From Streptomyces sp. Alt3 (GTDB lineage Bacteria; Actinomycetota; Actinomycetes; Streptomycetales; Streptomycetaceae): a stretch of 64,000 bases of DNA. The DNA is taken from positions 3,968,001 through 4,032,000 of the forward strand of contig NZ_CP120983.1 in assembly GCF_030719215.1 (NCBI RefSeq). Direction: 5' to 3'. A program made the translations under genes and the position numbers. A model generated the notes under the pieces. The model saw nothing but the letters and a program-made list of their open reading frames with translations, did not search any database and had not been told where the DNA came from. Positions 7,633-15,898 of the stretch are shown piece by piece (position 1 is the stretch's first letter; the number at the start of each line of letters is the position of its first letter).

Positions 7633-8490
7633 GTGCCGGCCAGTACAGCGCCTCAAGTCCCGCCCCAGAACGTCCAGACGGACGACATCCAGACCGAGAC
7701 CCCCGACCCCACCACGCCCGCCCGGACCCGGGGCGCCGACACCAGGGCACTGACCCAGGTCCTGTTCGGCCGGCTCAAGGGCCTCGAACCCGGCACCACG
7801 GAGCACCACAGGGTGCGCACCGCGCTGATCGAGGCGAACCTGCCGCTCGTGCGGTACGCGGCGGCCCGCTTCCGGAGCCGCAACGAGCCGATGGAGGACG
7901 TGGTCCAGGTCGGCACCATCGGCCTGATCAACGCCATCGACCGCTTCGATCCGGAACGCGGCGTCCAGTTCCCCACGTTCGCCATGCCCACGGTGGTCGG
8001 CGAGATCAAGCGCTACTTCCGGGACAACGTGAGGACCGTGCACGTGCCACGGCGGCTGCACGAGCTCTGGGTCCAGGTCACCGGCGCCACCGAGGACCTG
8101 ACGACCGCTCACGGCCGCTCACCGACCACGGCGGAGATCGCCGGACGCCTGAAGATCTCCGAGGACGAGGTCCTGGCCTGCATCAAGGCCGGCCGTTCAT
8201 ACCACGCGACCTCACTGGAGGCGGCCCAGGAGGGTGACGGGCTGCCCGGGCTGCTGGACCGGCTCGGTTACGAGGACCCGGCGCTCGCCGGGGTCGAACA
8301 CCGCGACCTGGTGCGGCACCTGCTCGTGCAGCTGCCCGAGCGCGAGCAGCGGATCCTGCTGCTGCGCTACTACAACAACCTGACCCAGTCACAGATCAGT
8401 GCCGAACTGGGCGTCTCCCAGATGCATGTGTCAAGGCTTCTGGCCAGAAGTTTCGCCCGACTGCGATCAGCAAACAGGATCGAAGCGTAG
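7633..8490 (+). CDS. sigF: SigB/SigF/SigG-family RNA polymerase sigma factor (SigF-like)
   Basis: A 285-residue sigma factor. After a disordered N-terminus of about 40 residues come region 2 (LVRYAAARFRSRNEPMEDVVQVGTIGLINAIDRFDPERGVQFPTFAMPTVVGEIKRYF), region 3 with a RRLHELW start, and region 4 (EREQRILLLRYYNNLTQSQISAELGVSQMHVSRLLARS). These are the hallmarks of the SigB/SigF type used in actinobacteria for stress and sporulation. Position between tadA and a second paralogue matches sigF of S. coelicolor, required for spore maturation. Such factors are usually held by RsbW-like anti-sigma kinases; none is adjacent. GTG start with AAAGGGG upstream. Confidence 0.9.
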   Translation: MPASTAPQVPPQNVQTDDIQTETPDPTTPARTRGADTRALTQVLFGRLKGLEPGTTEHHRVRTALIEANLPLVRYAAARFRSRNEPMEDVVQVGTIGLINAIDRFDPERGVQFPTFAMPTVVGEIKRYFRDNVRTVHVPRRLHELWVQVTGATEDLTTAHGRSPTTAEIAGRLKISEDEVLACIKAGRSYHATSLEAAQEGDGLPGLLDRLGYEDPALAGVEHRDLVRHLLVQLPEREQRILLLRYYNNLTQSQISAELGVSQMHVSRLLARSFARLRSANRIEA

Positions 8491-8504
8491 TCAGAACGGG
8501 TAGA

Positions 8505-8528
8505 CCCCCGGAGGGCTGGATCCGGGGG
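8505..8528 (+). terminator. Terminator after sigF-like gene
   Basis: CCCCCGGA (8505-8512) pairs with TCCGGGGG (8521-8528) around an 8-nt loop, 14 nt after the stop. Confidence 0.65.
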
Positions 8529-8724
8529 CGTAAAAGCCGCACACCCCCTGTTTCCTGCGCAGTTTCGCCGCTGACTTGTCGACATGTCACTACAGCGTGT
8601 TGCCGACATGTGACATTCTGCTGGAACCGCGTTTGCCGCAGCTCCACCTCCGGTATTCAGGTGGAGGCTGCGTTCCTCCGATGGTCGTGGCCACCGCGAC
8701 CGTCCGCGACCTCAAGGGGGTGGC

Positions 8725-9591
8725 ATGTCCACAGAACAGGGCAGCTCGAAGGTGCTCACGCTCACGAAGAGCGTGCCGGCACCTGCCGTGCTCACCAGCT
8801 CGCCGGAAGCCATCGACACCCGCACCCTGTCCCGCTCCCTGTTCCTGCGGCTCGCCGCGCTGGGCCCCGCCTCGGGTCCCGACGGAACGGACAGCCCTGA
8901 GCGGGCCTATGTGCGGGACACACTCATCGAGCTCAACCTCCCGCTGGTGCGGTACGCGGCGGCACGGTTCCGGAGCCGCAACGAACCGATGGAGGACATC
9001 GTCCAGGTCGGGACGATCGGCCTGATCAAGGCGATCGACCGCTTCGACTGCGAACGGGGCGTGGAATTCCCCACGTTCGCGATGCCGACCGTCGTGGGGG
9101 AGATCAAACGCTTCTTCCGCGACACCTCGTGGTCCGTGCGGGTACCGCGCCGGCTCCAGGAGCTGCGGCTCGCCCTCACCAAGACCAGCGACGAGCTCGC
9201 CCAGAAGCTCGACCGTTCGCCGACGGTGCCGGAGCTGGCCAAGGCGCTCGGGGTCTCCGAGGAGGACGTGGTCGACGGCCTGGCCGTGGGCAACGCCTAC
9301 ACGGCCTCCTCGCTGGACTCCCCGTCCCCCGAGGACGACGGCGGCGAGGGCTCGCTGGCCGACCGCCTGGGATACGAGGACGCGGCGCTGGAAGGCGTGG
9401 AGTACCGCGAGTCCCTGAAGCCGCTGCTGGCCAAGCTCGCCCCGCGGGAGCGTCAGATCATCATGCTGCGCTTCTTCGCCAACATGACGCAGTCGCAGAT
9501 CGGCGAGGAGGTCGGCATCTCGCAGATGCACGTCTCCCGGCTGCTGACCCGGACGCTCACCCAGCTCAGGGAGGGGCTCATCGCCGACTGA
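8725..9591 (+). CDS. sigN: SigB/SigF/SigG-family RNA polymerase sigma factor (SigN-like)
   Basis: A 288-residue paralogue of the preceding sigma factor, with nearly the same region 2 (RSRNEPMEDIVQVGTIGLIKAIDRFDCERGVEFPTFAMPTVVGEIKRFF) and region 4 (ERQIIMLRFFANMTQSQIGEEVGISQMHVSRLLTRTLTQLREG). It differs in region 3 and the N-terminus, so the pair arose by duplication and then diverged. By gene order it corresponds to sigN of S. coelicolor. ATG start with AAGGGGG 7 nt upstream. A 234-bp gap with its own hairpin separates it from sigF, so it has its own promoter. Confidence 0.88.
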   Translation: MSTEQGSSKVLTLTKSVPAPAVLTSSPEAIDTRTLSRSLFLRLAALGPASGPDGTDSPERAYVRDTLIELNLPLVRYAAARFRSRNEPMEDIVQVGTIGLIKAIDRFDCERGVEFPTFAMPTVVGEIKRFFRDTSWSVRVPRRLQELRLALTKTSDELAQKLDRSPTVPELAKALGVSEEDVVDGLAVGNAYTASSLDSPSPEDDGGEGSLADRLGYEDAALEGVEYRESLKPLLAKLAPRERQIIMLRFFANMTQSQIGEEVGISQMHVSRLLTRTLTQLREGLIAD

Positions 9592-9718
9592 CCCCGTGCG
9601 GGGTCCGTACGGACGGCTCACCGAGACCCACCGGCCGCCGGGGCGGCGCGACAGCCTCCCCGGCGGCCTCGCCGTGTCCGGGGAACCCGGAGGGCCCGCA
9701 CCACCCGGAGAAGCGAAC

Positions 9719-9748
9719 GCTCCCGCGTCGACGGGGCGGCGCGGGAGC
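9719..9748. terminator. Bidirectional hairpin between sigN-like gene and 9841 gene
   Basis: GCTCCCGCG (9719-9727) and CGCGGGAGC (9740-9748) form a perfect stem between convergent genes. A weaker ACCCC/GGGGT stem lies at 9591-9604. Confidence 0.6.
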
Positions 9749-9840
9749 GGTGCGGGAGGACGGCGTACACGTGCGGGTGGACGCCGGGCAGGCCCTCGGG
9801 CCCCGGGCAGGGGCGACGGGGCCGGCCGGTGACGGTCCGG

Positions 9841-10059
9841 TCAGCCGAGCGCGAGCCAGGCCACCGCACCGAGGACGAGGACGACCGCGACGACGGCGAA
9901 GATCACCCCGTTCTTCGAGCCGGACGAGGTCGCTGCGGGCTGCTGCGGACCGCGCTGCGGCTCGCCCTCGTCGACGAAGGCGCGGAACATCTGCGTGCTG
10001 CCCGCCGGGTCGTGAGTGCCCTCGGGGCCCGGCTGCGGGGCGTGGGGGTTGTGTGCCAT
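9841..10059 (-). CDS. Small tail-anchored membrane protein
   Basis: A 72-residue protein starting at the in-frame ATG giving MAHNPHAPQPGPEG. The first 48 residues are hydrophilic and Pro/Gln-rich. A single hydrophobic helix at the C-terminus (NGVIFAVVAVVLVLGAVAWLALG) makes it a tail-anchored protein. Such short proteins are common next to developmental genes in Streptomyces. No domain is recognised and the function is unknown. Confidence 0.7.
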   Translation of the reverse strand: MAHNPHAPQPGPEGTHDPAGSTQMFRAFVDEGEPQRGPQQPAATSSGSKNGVIFAVVAVVLVLGAVAWLALG

Positions 10060-10385
10060 GGTCCAGGACCCTAGCGAACGCAGGCCTTTCGCCCAACCCC
10101 CGGGCCCTCGACGGCCGATGCCCCTCGTCCGCGTGCACCCGCCCTCACCGGCCCCCAGCGCGTTCCGCACCGTCCCCACGGCCTCCGACAGGGCACTCCC
10201 GCCGTGACGAGGAACACAGTTCGCGCGGCCCACCCCCCTCTGTGCTGCGCGCTTGACCGGGCCCCTACGCAGCCTTTTGCGTTCCTTTACTTCTGCAAGC
10301 CCCATTTCGTTTGCCTGCGGCAACCAACTGCTTCTATCGTTGCCCTAAGCAACAAGATGACCTCGCGAGACGTCCTGGAGGGTCG
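10060..10385. other. Intergenic region carrying the MarR control elements
   Basis: No supported coding sequence in this interval. The last 75 bp hold two inverted repeats described separately and the ribosome binding site of the MarR gene (GGAGGG, 10377-10383). The part from 10060 to 10300 shows nothing else recognisable. Confidence 0.5.
10311..10353. promoter_or_regulatory. Pair of MarR-type operators
   Basis: Two inverted repeats share the half-site TTGCC. TTGCC-TGC-GGCAA lies at 10311-10323 and GTTGC-CCTAA-GCAAC at 10339-10353. Centres are about 29 bp apart, close to three helical turns, and the second is 33 bp from the GTG of the MarR gene. They probably mediate autorepression of the MarR-pump operon. 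Confidence 0.65.
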
Positions 10386-10898
10386 GTGGCAGCACGGAGC
10401 CAGTACGAAGAACTGGCCCGGCAGCTCAGCGCCGTCGGAGCCGTCAAACGGGGGCTCGTCCGCATCCTGCCCGCCGAGTGCCCCGGTGGCACCGCCGGCG
10501 TGCTGACGCTGCTGGCCAAGTACGGCGAGATGCGGATCACTCGGCTCGCCGAACTCCTGGCCGTGAACATGTCGGTGACCAGCCGTCATGTGACACACGC
10601 GGTGGAGAACGGCTGGATCGAACGGTTCCAGGACCCGGCGGACAAGCGGTCCCGCATCCTGCGGCTGACCCCCGCGGGCGAGGAGCTGCTCGCCGAGCTG
10701 ACCCGGCGGACCACGGAGATGTTCGCCCACAACCTCATCGACTGGTCCGACGAAGAAGTCGGACAGCTCAACACGTTGTTGTCCCGGCTGCGCGACAGCT
10801 TCTCCTGCCGCGGCTCCGGAGGCTGCACCCCCGGAAAGCACAGCGGCGACTGCCGCACCGGGCACGTCGACCATTCGCACACCCGTACACCTGTGTAA
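10386..10898 (+). CDS. MarR-family transcriptional regulator
   Basis: A 170-residue winged-helix regulator. The recognition region is visible as MRITRLAELLAVNMSVTSRHVTHAVENGWIERFQDPADKRSRILRLTPAGEELL, including the D-x-R-s wing motif (DPADKRSR). Start is GTG 10386 with GGAGGG just upstream. The C-terminal tail is unusual for the family: CRGSGGCTPGKHSGDCRTGHVDHSHTR is rich in Cys and His (three Cys, four His) and could bind a metal or sense redox state. It lies 23 bp upstream of the large pump gene and very likely represses it from the operators at 10311-10353. Confidence 0.92.
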   Translation: MAARSQYEELARQLSAVGAVKRGLVRILPAECPGGTAGVLTLLAKYGEMRITRLAELLAVNMSVTSRHVTHAVENGWIERFQDPADKRSRILRLTPAGEELLAELTRRTTEMFAHNLIDWSDEEVGQLNTLLSRLRDSFSCRGSGGCTPGKHSGDCRTGHVDHSHTRTPV

Positions 10899-10921
10899 CA
10901 GAAGCAAAGACGAGGATTTAA

Positions 10922-13417
10922 ATGGCTACGACCACACCATCCGGTGTGCGGGGCGGCCACGCCAAGCACGGGGCTGTCGAAGCCCCGTCGGGCGCGCCGA
11001 TGACACACCGGCAGATCATGGAAGCACTGACCGGGCTGCTGCTCGGCATGTTCGTCGCGATCCTGTCGTCGACGGTCGTCTCCAACGCCCTGCCCGAGAT
11101 CATTTCCGACCTCGGCGGCGGCCAGAGCGCCTACACCTGGGTCGTCACGGCCTCGCTGCTGGCCATGACCGCCACCACCCCGCTGTGGGGCAAGCTCGCG
11201 GACCTGTTCAGCAAGAAGCTGCTGGTCCAGATCGCCCTGCTGATCTACGTGGGCGGCTCCATAGTCGCCGGCCTGTCGACCAGCAGCGGCATGCTCATCA
11301 TCTGCCGCGTGGTCCAGGGCATCGGCGTCGGCGGACTCTCCGCCCTCGCCCAGATCGTGATGGCCGCGATGATCTCCCCGCGCGAGCGCGGGCGCTACAG
11401 CGGCTACCTCGGCGCGGTCTTCGCCGTCGCCACCGTCGGCGGCCCGCTGCTCGGCGGTGTCATCACCGACACCAGCTGGATGGGCTGGCGCTGGTGCTTC
11501 TACGTGGGTGTGCCGTTCGCGATCATCGCCCTGATCGTGCTCCAGAAGACCCTGAAGCTCCCCGTGGTCAAGCGCGAGGGAGTCAAGATCGACTGGTCGG
11601 GCGCGTTCTTCATCAGCGCCGCGGTCTCGCTGCTGCTGCTCTGGGTGACCTTCGCGGGCGACAAGTACGACTGGATCTCCTGGCAGACCTGGACGATGCT
11701 CGGCGGCACCGTCGTCCTCGCCGCGCTGTTCCTGCTGATCGAGTCCAAGGCTCGCGAGCCGATCATCCCGCTGCGCCTCTTCCGTAACCGCACCATCACG
11801 CTGGCCTCCGCGGCCTCGCTGTTCGTCGGCATCGGGATGTTCGCGGGCACCGTCTTCTTCAGCCAGTACTTCCAGCTGGCGCGGGACAAGTCGCCGACGA
11901 TGTCCGGCGTCATGACCATCCCGATGATCGCCGGACTGTTCCTGTCCTCGACCGTGTCGGGCCAGATCATCACCAAGACGGGCCGCTGGAAGGCCTGGCT
12001 CGTCTCCGGTGGCTTCCTGCTCACCGCGGGTCTCGGGTTCCTGGGCACCATCCGGTACGACACCGAGTACTGGCACATCGCGATCTTCATGTTCGTCATG
12101 GGCCTCGGCATCGGCATGATGATGCAGAACCTGGTGCTCGCCACGCAGAACCAGGTGGCTCCCGCCGACCTGGGCGCGGCCAGCTCCGTCGTGACGTTCT
12201 TCCGTTCCCTCGGTGGTGCGATCGGCGTCTCGGCGCTGGGCGCCGTCCTGGGCAACCGCGTCACCCACTACGTCAAGGACGGCCTCGCCGACCTCGGCCC
12301 CGAGGGCGCGGCCTTCGGCCACGGCGGTACGGGCGGCGGGGGCATCCCCGACCTGGACAAGCTCCCCGCTCCGTTCCGCACGGTCATGGAGGTCGCCTAC
12401 GGCCACGGTGTCGCCGACGTCTTCCTGTACGCGGCGCCCGCCGCGCTGGTCGCGTTCGTCCTGACCCTCTTCATCAAGGAGGTCGCCCTGAAGACGAGGG
12501 CCGGCAACGACAACGCCCCGGCCGAGGTGTCCGCCGCGACCGAGTCCGTCGAGGCCACCGCCGGTACCGCCCTGATCGCAGGCGGAACGGCCGGGGTCAC
12601 CTCGGTCGACACCGCGGAGGAGACGGCGGCCACCGGCCCCACGACCGTTCAGGGCACGCCCGTACGCGGTGTGGTGCGGGGCGCCGAGGGCGCACCCGTC
12701 GCCCGTGCGGCCGTCACACTGATCTCGCTGGGCGGCCGGCAGCTGGGGCGCTCCGTGGCCCAGGCCGACGGCGGCTACGTGCTGGACGCCCCTGCCTCCG
12801 GCAGCTACGTCCTGATCGCCTCCGCCGACGGCTTCCAGCCGCAGGCGTCCACCGTGGTCGTCGGCGACGAGCCGCTGGCCTTCGACATCCTGCTCGCCGG
12901 TACGAGCGGTCTCTCCGGGACCGTACGCACCGACGAGGGCAACGCCCCTGTCCAGGGCGCCATGGTCCTGGTGACCGACGTGCGCGGCGACGTGCTGGCC
13001 ACGGGTGTCTCCGGCGAGGCCGGCGAGTTCACCTTCGGTGAGCTGATCCCCGGCTCGGTGACCGTCGCCGTCACGGCCGCGGGCTACCGTCCGCTGGCAC
13101 TGCCGGTGGAGGTCGGCGGCCAGGGTGTCACCCGGGTCGACGTGGCCCTGCGCTCCGGTGCGCTGGTCCAGGGTGTCGTCAGGGCCAGCTCGAAGCCGGC
13201 ACCGCTGAACGACGCCCGGGTCACGCTGATCGACGCGGCCGGCAACGTGGTCGCCACGTCGACGACCGGGGAGGACGGCGCCTACGCCTTCACCGACCTG
13301 GACGCCGGTGAGTACTCCGTGATCGCGACCGGCTACCCGCCGGTGGCCGGCTCGCTGACCGTGAACGGCAGCGGGGTCGACGGTCACGACATCGAGCTCG
13401 CCCACCCGGGCGAGTAG
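10922..13417 (+). CDS. DHA2-family MFS transporter with three C-terminal beta-sandwich repeats
   Basis: An 831-residue protein. Residues 1 to about 525 are a 14-helix DHA2 antiporter, close to the pump at 4936 (for example WVVTASLLAMTATTPLWGKLADLF). After the last helix and LFIKEVALKT comes an Ala/Thr-rich linker. Three tandem repeats of about 80 residues follow, at about 582-660, 661-743 and 746-831. Each has the pattern G-x-V-r-...-P-V-x-x-A-x-V-x-L...G...T..DG.Y.F..L..G.Y.V..., typical of carboxypeptidase regulatory-like domains. With 14 helices both ends should be cytoplasmic, so the repeats probably sit inside the cell. Co-transcribed with MarR upstream; the YceI gene downstream has the same domain. 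Confidence 0.9.
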   Translation: MATTTPSGVRGGHAKHGAVEAPSGAPMTHRQIMEALTGLLLGMFVAILSSTVVSNALPEIISDLGGGQSAYTWVVTASLLAMTATTPLWGKLADLFSKKLLVQIALLIYVGGSIVAGLSTSSGMLIICRVVQGIGVGGLSALAQIVMAAMISPRERGRYSGYLGAVFAVATVGGPLLGGVITDTSWMGWRWCFYVGVPFAIIALIVLQKTLKLPVVKREGVKIDWSGAFFISAAVSLLLLWVTFAGDKYDWISWQTWTMLGGTVVLAALFLLIESKAREPIIPLRLFRNRTITLASAASLFVGIGMFAGTVFFSQYFQLARDKSPTMSGVMTIPMIAGLFLSSTVSGQIITKTGRWKAWLVSGGFLLTAGLGFLGTIRYDTEYWHIAIFMFVMGLGIGMMMQNLVLATQNQVAPADLGAASSVVTFFRSLGGAIGVSALGAVLGNRVTHYVKDGLADLGPEGAAFGHGGTGGGGIPDLDKLPAPFRTVMEVAYGHGVADVFLYAAPAALVAFVLTLFIKEVALKTRAGNDNAPAEVSAATESVEATAGTALIAGGTAGVTSVDTAEETAATGPTTVQGTPVRGVVRGAEGAPVARAAVTLISLGGRQLGRSVAQADGGYVLDAPASGSYVLIASADGFQPQASTVVVGDEPLAFDILLAGTSGLSGTVRTDEGNAPVQGAMVLVTDVRGDVLATGVSGEAGEFTFGELIPGSVTVAVTAAGYRPLALPVEVGGQGVTRVDVALRSGALVQGVVRASSKPAPLNDARVTLIDAAGNVVATSTTGEDGAYAFTDLDAGEYSVIATGYPPVAGSLTVNGSGVDGHDIELAHPGE

Positions 13418-13599
13418 GCACCGGAAGTTACACAAAGACCCCTGGCGGTACAGCGCTTCGAGCGGAGAGGCTGTGGCCGCCGGCGGAAATGGGCCCCGCG
13501 GTGGGATCGGCAGGCAGGGGACGGCCTGCCGATCCCGCCCGGGGCCCGACTCATTGAGTCGCTGCTTCACGAGTGATTTGAGCAAGGAGAGAACACGGG

Positions 13600-14415
13600 A
13601 TGGGACTTCGCGCACAGGTACGCACGCGGGACGGCTGGGCGGTCCAGCACGCCGTCGTGACGGTGACCGACATGACGGGCACCCAGGTGCTCCGTGCCGC
13701 CGCCGACGAGAACGGGGCCGTCCGCACCGACGATCTCCTCCAGGCCGGCGCGTACACGGTGATCGTCACTGCGGTGGGCTACGCACCCGCCGCGTCCACC
13801 GCACTCGTCACGGCCAGCGGCCGGGTCGAGGCCGGGACCGTCGTCCTGGCCCGGCAGGGCGGCGTGGAGCTGCCGCCTCCGGGCACCTGGTCGCTGGACC
13901 CGGTGCACTCCTCGGTGGCCGCGGTCGCCCAGCACCTGGGGATCTCCAGCGTGCACGGCCGGTTCACCGAGTTCGGCGGCCGCATCGAGATCGCCGAGGA
14001 CGTCCAGCACTCCCGGGTGGAGGCGTTCATCTCCTCCACCAGCATCGACACGGGCAACGGCATGCGGGACAAGCACCTGCGCTCGGCGGACTTCCTGGAC
14101 GTGGAGGTCTTCCCGGAGATCACCTACCGGTCCCGTGCGCTGACCCCCGCGGGACCCGACCGCTGGACGGTCCACGGCGTGCTCACCATGCACGGCATCG
14201 CACGGGACATCGACCTCGACCTCAGCTACCTGGGCACCGGCCCCGACCCGTGGGGCGGCGTACGCGCGGCCTTCCACGCCACTGCCGAGCTGCGCCGCGA
14301 CGACTTCGCCATGAACTACAACCAGGTCCTGCAGGCGGGGATCTCCGCGATCGGCACGACCCTCCGGGTGGAGCTCGACATCCAGGCGGTCCAGGGCGAC
14401 TCCGTCCCCGGATAG
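13600..14415 (+). CDS. YceI-family protein with N-terminal regulatory-like domain
   Basis: A 271-residue protein. Residues 1-82 (LRAQVRTRDGWAVQHAVVTVTDMTGTQVLRAAADENGAVRTDDL) form one beta-sandwich of the same type as the three at the end of the preceding pump. Residues about 92-265 are a YceI lipocalin-like barrel (TWSLDPVHSSVAAVAQHLGISSVHGRF through MHGIARDIDLDL), a family known to bind long isoprenoids. Many YceI proteins are periplasmic; this one has no signal peptide and is probably cytoplasmic. ATG start; AAGGAGAG lies upstream. It follows the pump by 182 bp on the same strand. Confidence 0.9.
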   Translation: MGLRAQVRTRDGWAVQHAVVTVTDMTGTQVLRAAADENGAVRTDDLLQAGAYTVIVTAVGYAPAASTALVTASGRVEAGTVVLARQGGVELPPPGTWSLDPVHSSVAAVAQHLGISSVHGRFTEFGGRIEIAEDVQHSRVEAFISSTSIDTGNGMRDKHLRSADFLDVEVFPEITYRSRALTPAGPDRWTVHGVLTMHGIARDIDLDLSYLGTGPDPWGGVRAAFHATAELRRDDFAMNYNQVLQAGISAIGTTLRVELDIQAVQGDSVPG

Positions 14416-14444
14416 GTCCGGCGGGAGGGCCTAGGGTTGGCGCC

Positions 14445-14915
14445 ATGGCACCCAACATCGCGACCAACACCGCCGTGGAGCTCGGGGAGCTCCTGGACTT
14501 CGTGCGGCCCAGGCACCGGGCGATCCTGCTGACCACCCGGGCCGACGGCCGCCCCCAGGGCTCCCCGCTCACCTGCGGCGTCGACGACGCCGGACGCATC
14601 GTCGTCTCGACCTACCCCGAACGGGCCAAGACCCGGAACGCGAAGCGGGACGAGCGGGTCAGCGTGATCGTCCTGTCGGACGACTGGAACGGCCCGTGGG
14701 TCCAGATCGACGGCTCGGCCGAGGTGATCGACTCACCGGACTCGGTCGAGCCGCTCGTCGAGTACTTCCGCAACATCTCCGGGGAACACCCCGACTGGGA
14801 CGAGTACCGGGCGGCGATGCTCAAGCAGGGGAAGTCCATCATCCGGATCACCCCGGAGCGCTGGAGCCCGGTCGCCACCGGCGGCTTCCCCGCTCACCTG
14901 GCCGGCGGCAGCTGA
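14445..14915 (+). CDS. PPOX-class F420-dependent oxidoreductase
   Basis: A 156-residue split-barrel flavin-type protein. AILLTTRADGRPQGSPLTCGVDDAGRIVVSTYPERAKTRNAKRDERVSVIVLSDDW is the characteristic cofactor-binding N-terminal stretch of the pyridoxamine oxidase-like F420-dependent class. The substrate is unknown. ATG 14445 is preceded by GGGAGGG 14 nt upstream. The stop codon lies 9 bp upstream of the next GTG start, indicating translational coupling with the dehydrogenase gene. Confidence 0.85.
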   Translation: MAPNIATNTAVELGELLDFVRPRHRAILLTTRADGRPQGSPLTCGVDDAGRIVVSTYPERAKTRNAKRDERVSVIVLSDDWNGPWVQIDGSAEVIDSPDSVEPLVEYFRNISGEHPDWDEYRAAMLKQGKSIIRITPERWSPVATGGFPAHLAGGS

Positions 14916-14923
14916 CCCTGCCG

Positions 14924-15865
14924 GTGAAGCCGCCCCGCCCGGACGCACTCGCGAGTGCCCGGCTGCTGACCTCCCCGTCCGTGGGACCCGCCGTGGTCCG
15001 TGAGCTGGAACGGATCACCGGGCGACCGGCCGGGCCCGCCCACGCCACCGGGCCCTTCCTGTACGTGGGGGACACGCTGCCCGAGGCGCTGCGGACGCCG
15101 GAGCTGCTGTGGTTCCACAGCGTCAACGCGGGCACGGACGCCCTGCTCGCCGCCGGGCCCTGGCCCCAAGGCGCCCTGCTGACCCGGACCGTGGGCCGGA
15201 TGGGCGAGCGGATCGCCCAGTACACGCTGGCCTGGGTGCTCGCCGAGTGCCAGTCGGTCCCGGAGCACGTGGCACAGCACGCACGCTCCGAGTGGCGCCG
15301 GCTGCCGTCCGGACTCGCCGCCGGGCGGACCGCCGTCATCCACGGCACCGGGCACATCGGTTCCGCGGTCGCGGCCCTGCTGCGGGCCTGCTCGGTGCGC
15401 ACGGTGGGCGTGTCACGCACCACCCCCGTGGTCCCGCCCGCGGGCTTCGACCGGGTCGTCACGGCAGGCTCGCAGGAGGAGACCGCGGCGCTGGCGGACG
15501 CCCGGTGGGTGGTGTCCACCCTCCCTCTGACCGGCGCGACGGAGGGCTTCTTCGACGACGCCAGATTCAAGGCGATGCGGGGCGCCACCTTCGTCAACGT
15601 GGGCCGGGGCGCGACCGTCGACATGGCCGCGCTGGAGGCCGCACTGCGCAGCGGGGCGGTGGGCCGGACCGTCCTCGACGTACTGCCGGAGGAACCCGCC
15701 GGCCCCGGGGACCGCGCCTGGCGGCTGCCGCGCACGGTGATCACCTCGCACTCGGCCGGTATCACGGCCGACGAGGACGTGGTCGCCGACTTCGAGGCGT
15801 GCTGGGACGCGGTCGCAGAGCGGCGTACGCCCGCACTGGCCGTGGACACCCGACGCGGTTACTGA
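14924..15865 (+). CDS. D-isomer-specific 2-hydroxyacid dehydrogenase family protein
   Basis: A 313-residue NAD(P)-dependent dehydrogenase. The Rossmann motif is VIHGTGHIGSAVAALLRACSVRTVGVSR (G-x-G-x-x-G). The second conserved block is FVNVGRGATVDMAALEAALRSGAVGRTVLDVLPEEP, with the catalytic Glu in PEEP. The general-acid His lies in ITSHSAGIT. The first catalytic Arg region is present but shortened (WVVSTLPLTGATEGFFD). GTG 14924 follows the previous stop by 8 bp. The substrate cannot be predicted; glyoxylate or hydroxypyruvate reductases of this family are common. Confidence 0.85.
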   Translation: MKPPRPDALASARLLTSPSVGPAVVRELERITGRPAGPAHATGPFLYVGDTLPEALRTPELLWFHSVNAGTDALLAAGPWPQGALLTRTVGRMGERIAQYTLAWVLAECQSVPEHVAQHARSEWRRLPSGLAAGRTAVIHGTGHIGSAVAALLRACSVRTVGVSRTTPVVPPAGFDRVVTAGSQEETAALADARWVVSTLPLTGATEGFFDDARFKAMRGATFVNVGRGATVDMAALEAALRSGAVGRTVLDVLPEEPAGPGDRAWRLPRTVITSHSAGITADEDVVADFEACWDAVAERRTPALAVDTRRGY

Positions 15866-15898
15866 GCGCCGGGGGCGACCCCCGGTGCTGCTCGGCCG

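Noticed and set aside
10586..13615. A 1009-codon open frame opposite the second DHA2 pump
   Set aside because: It has no recognisable domain and is composed of Arg/Gly/Asp-rich shadow sequence typical of high-GC DNA.
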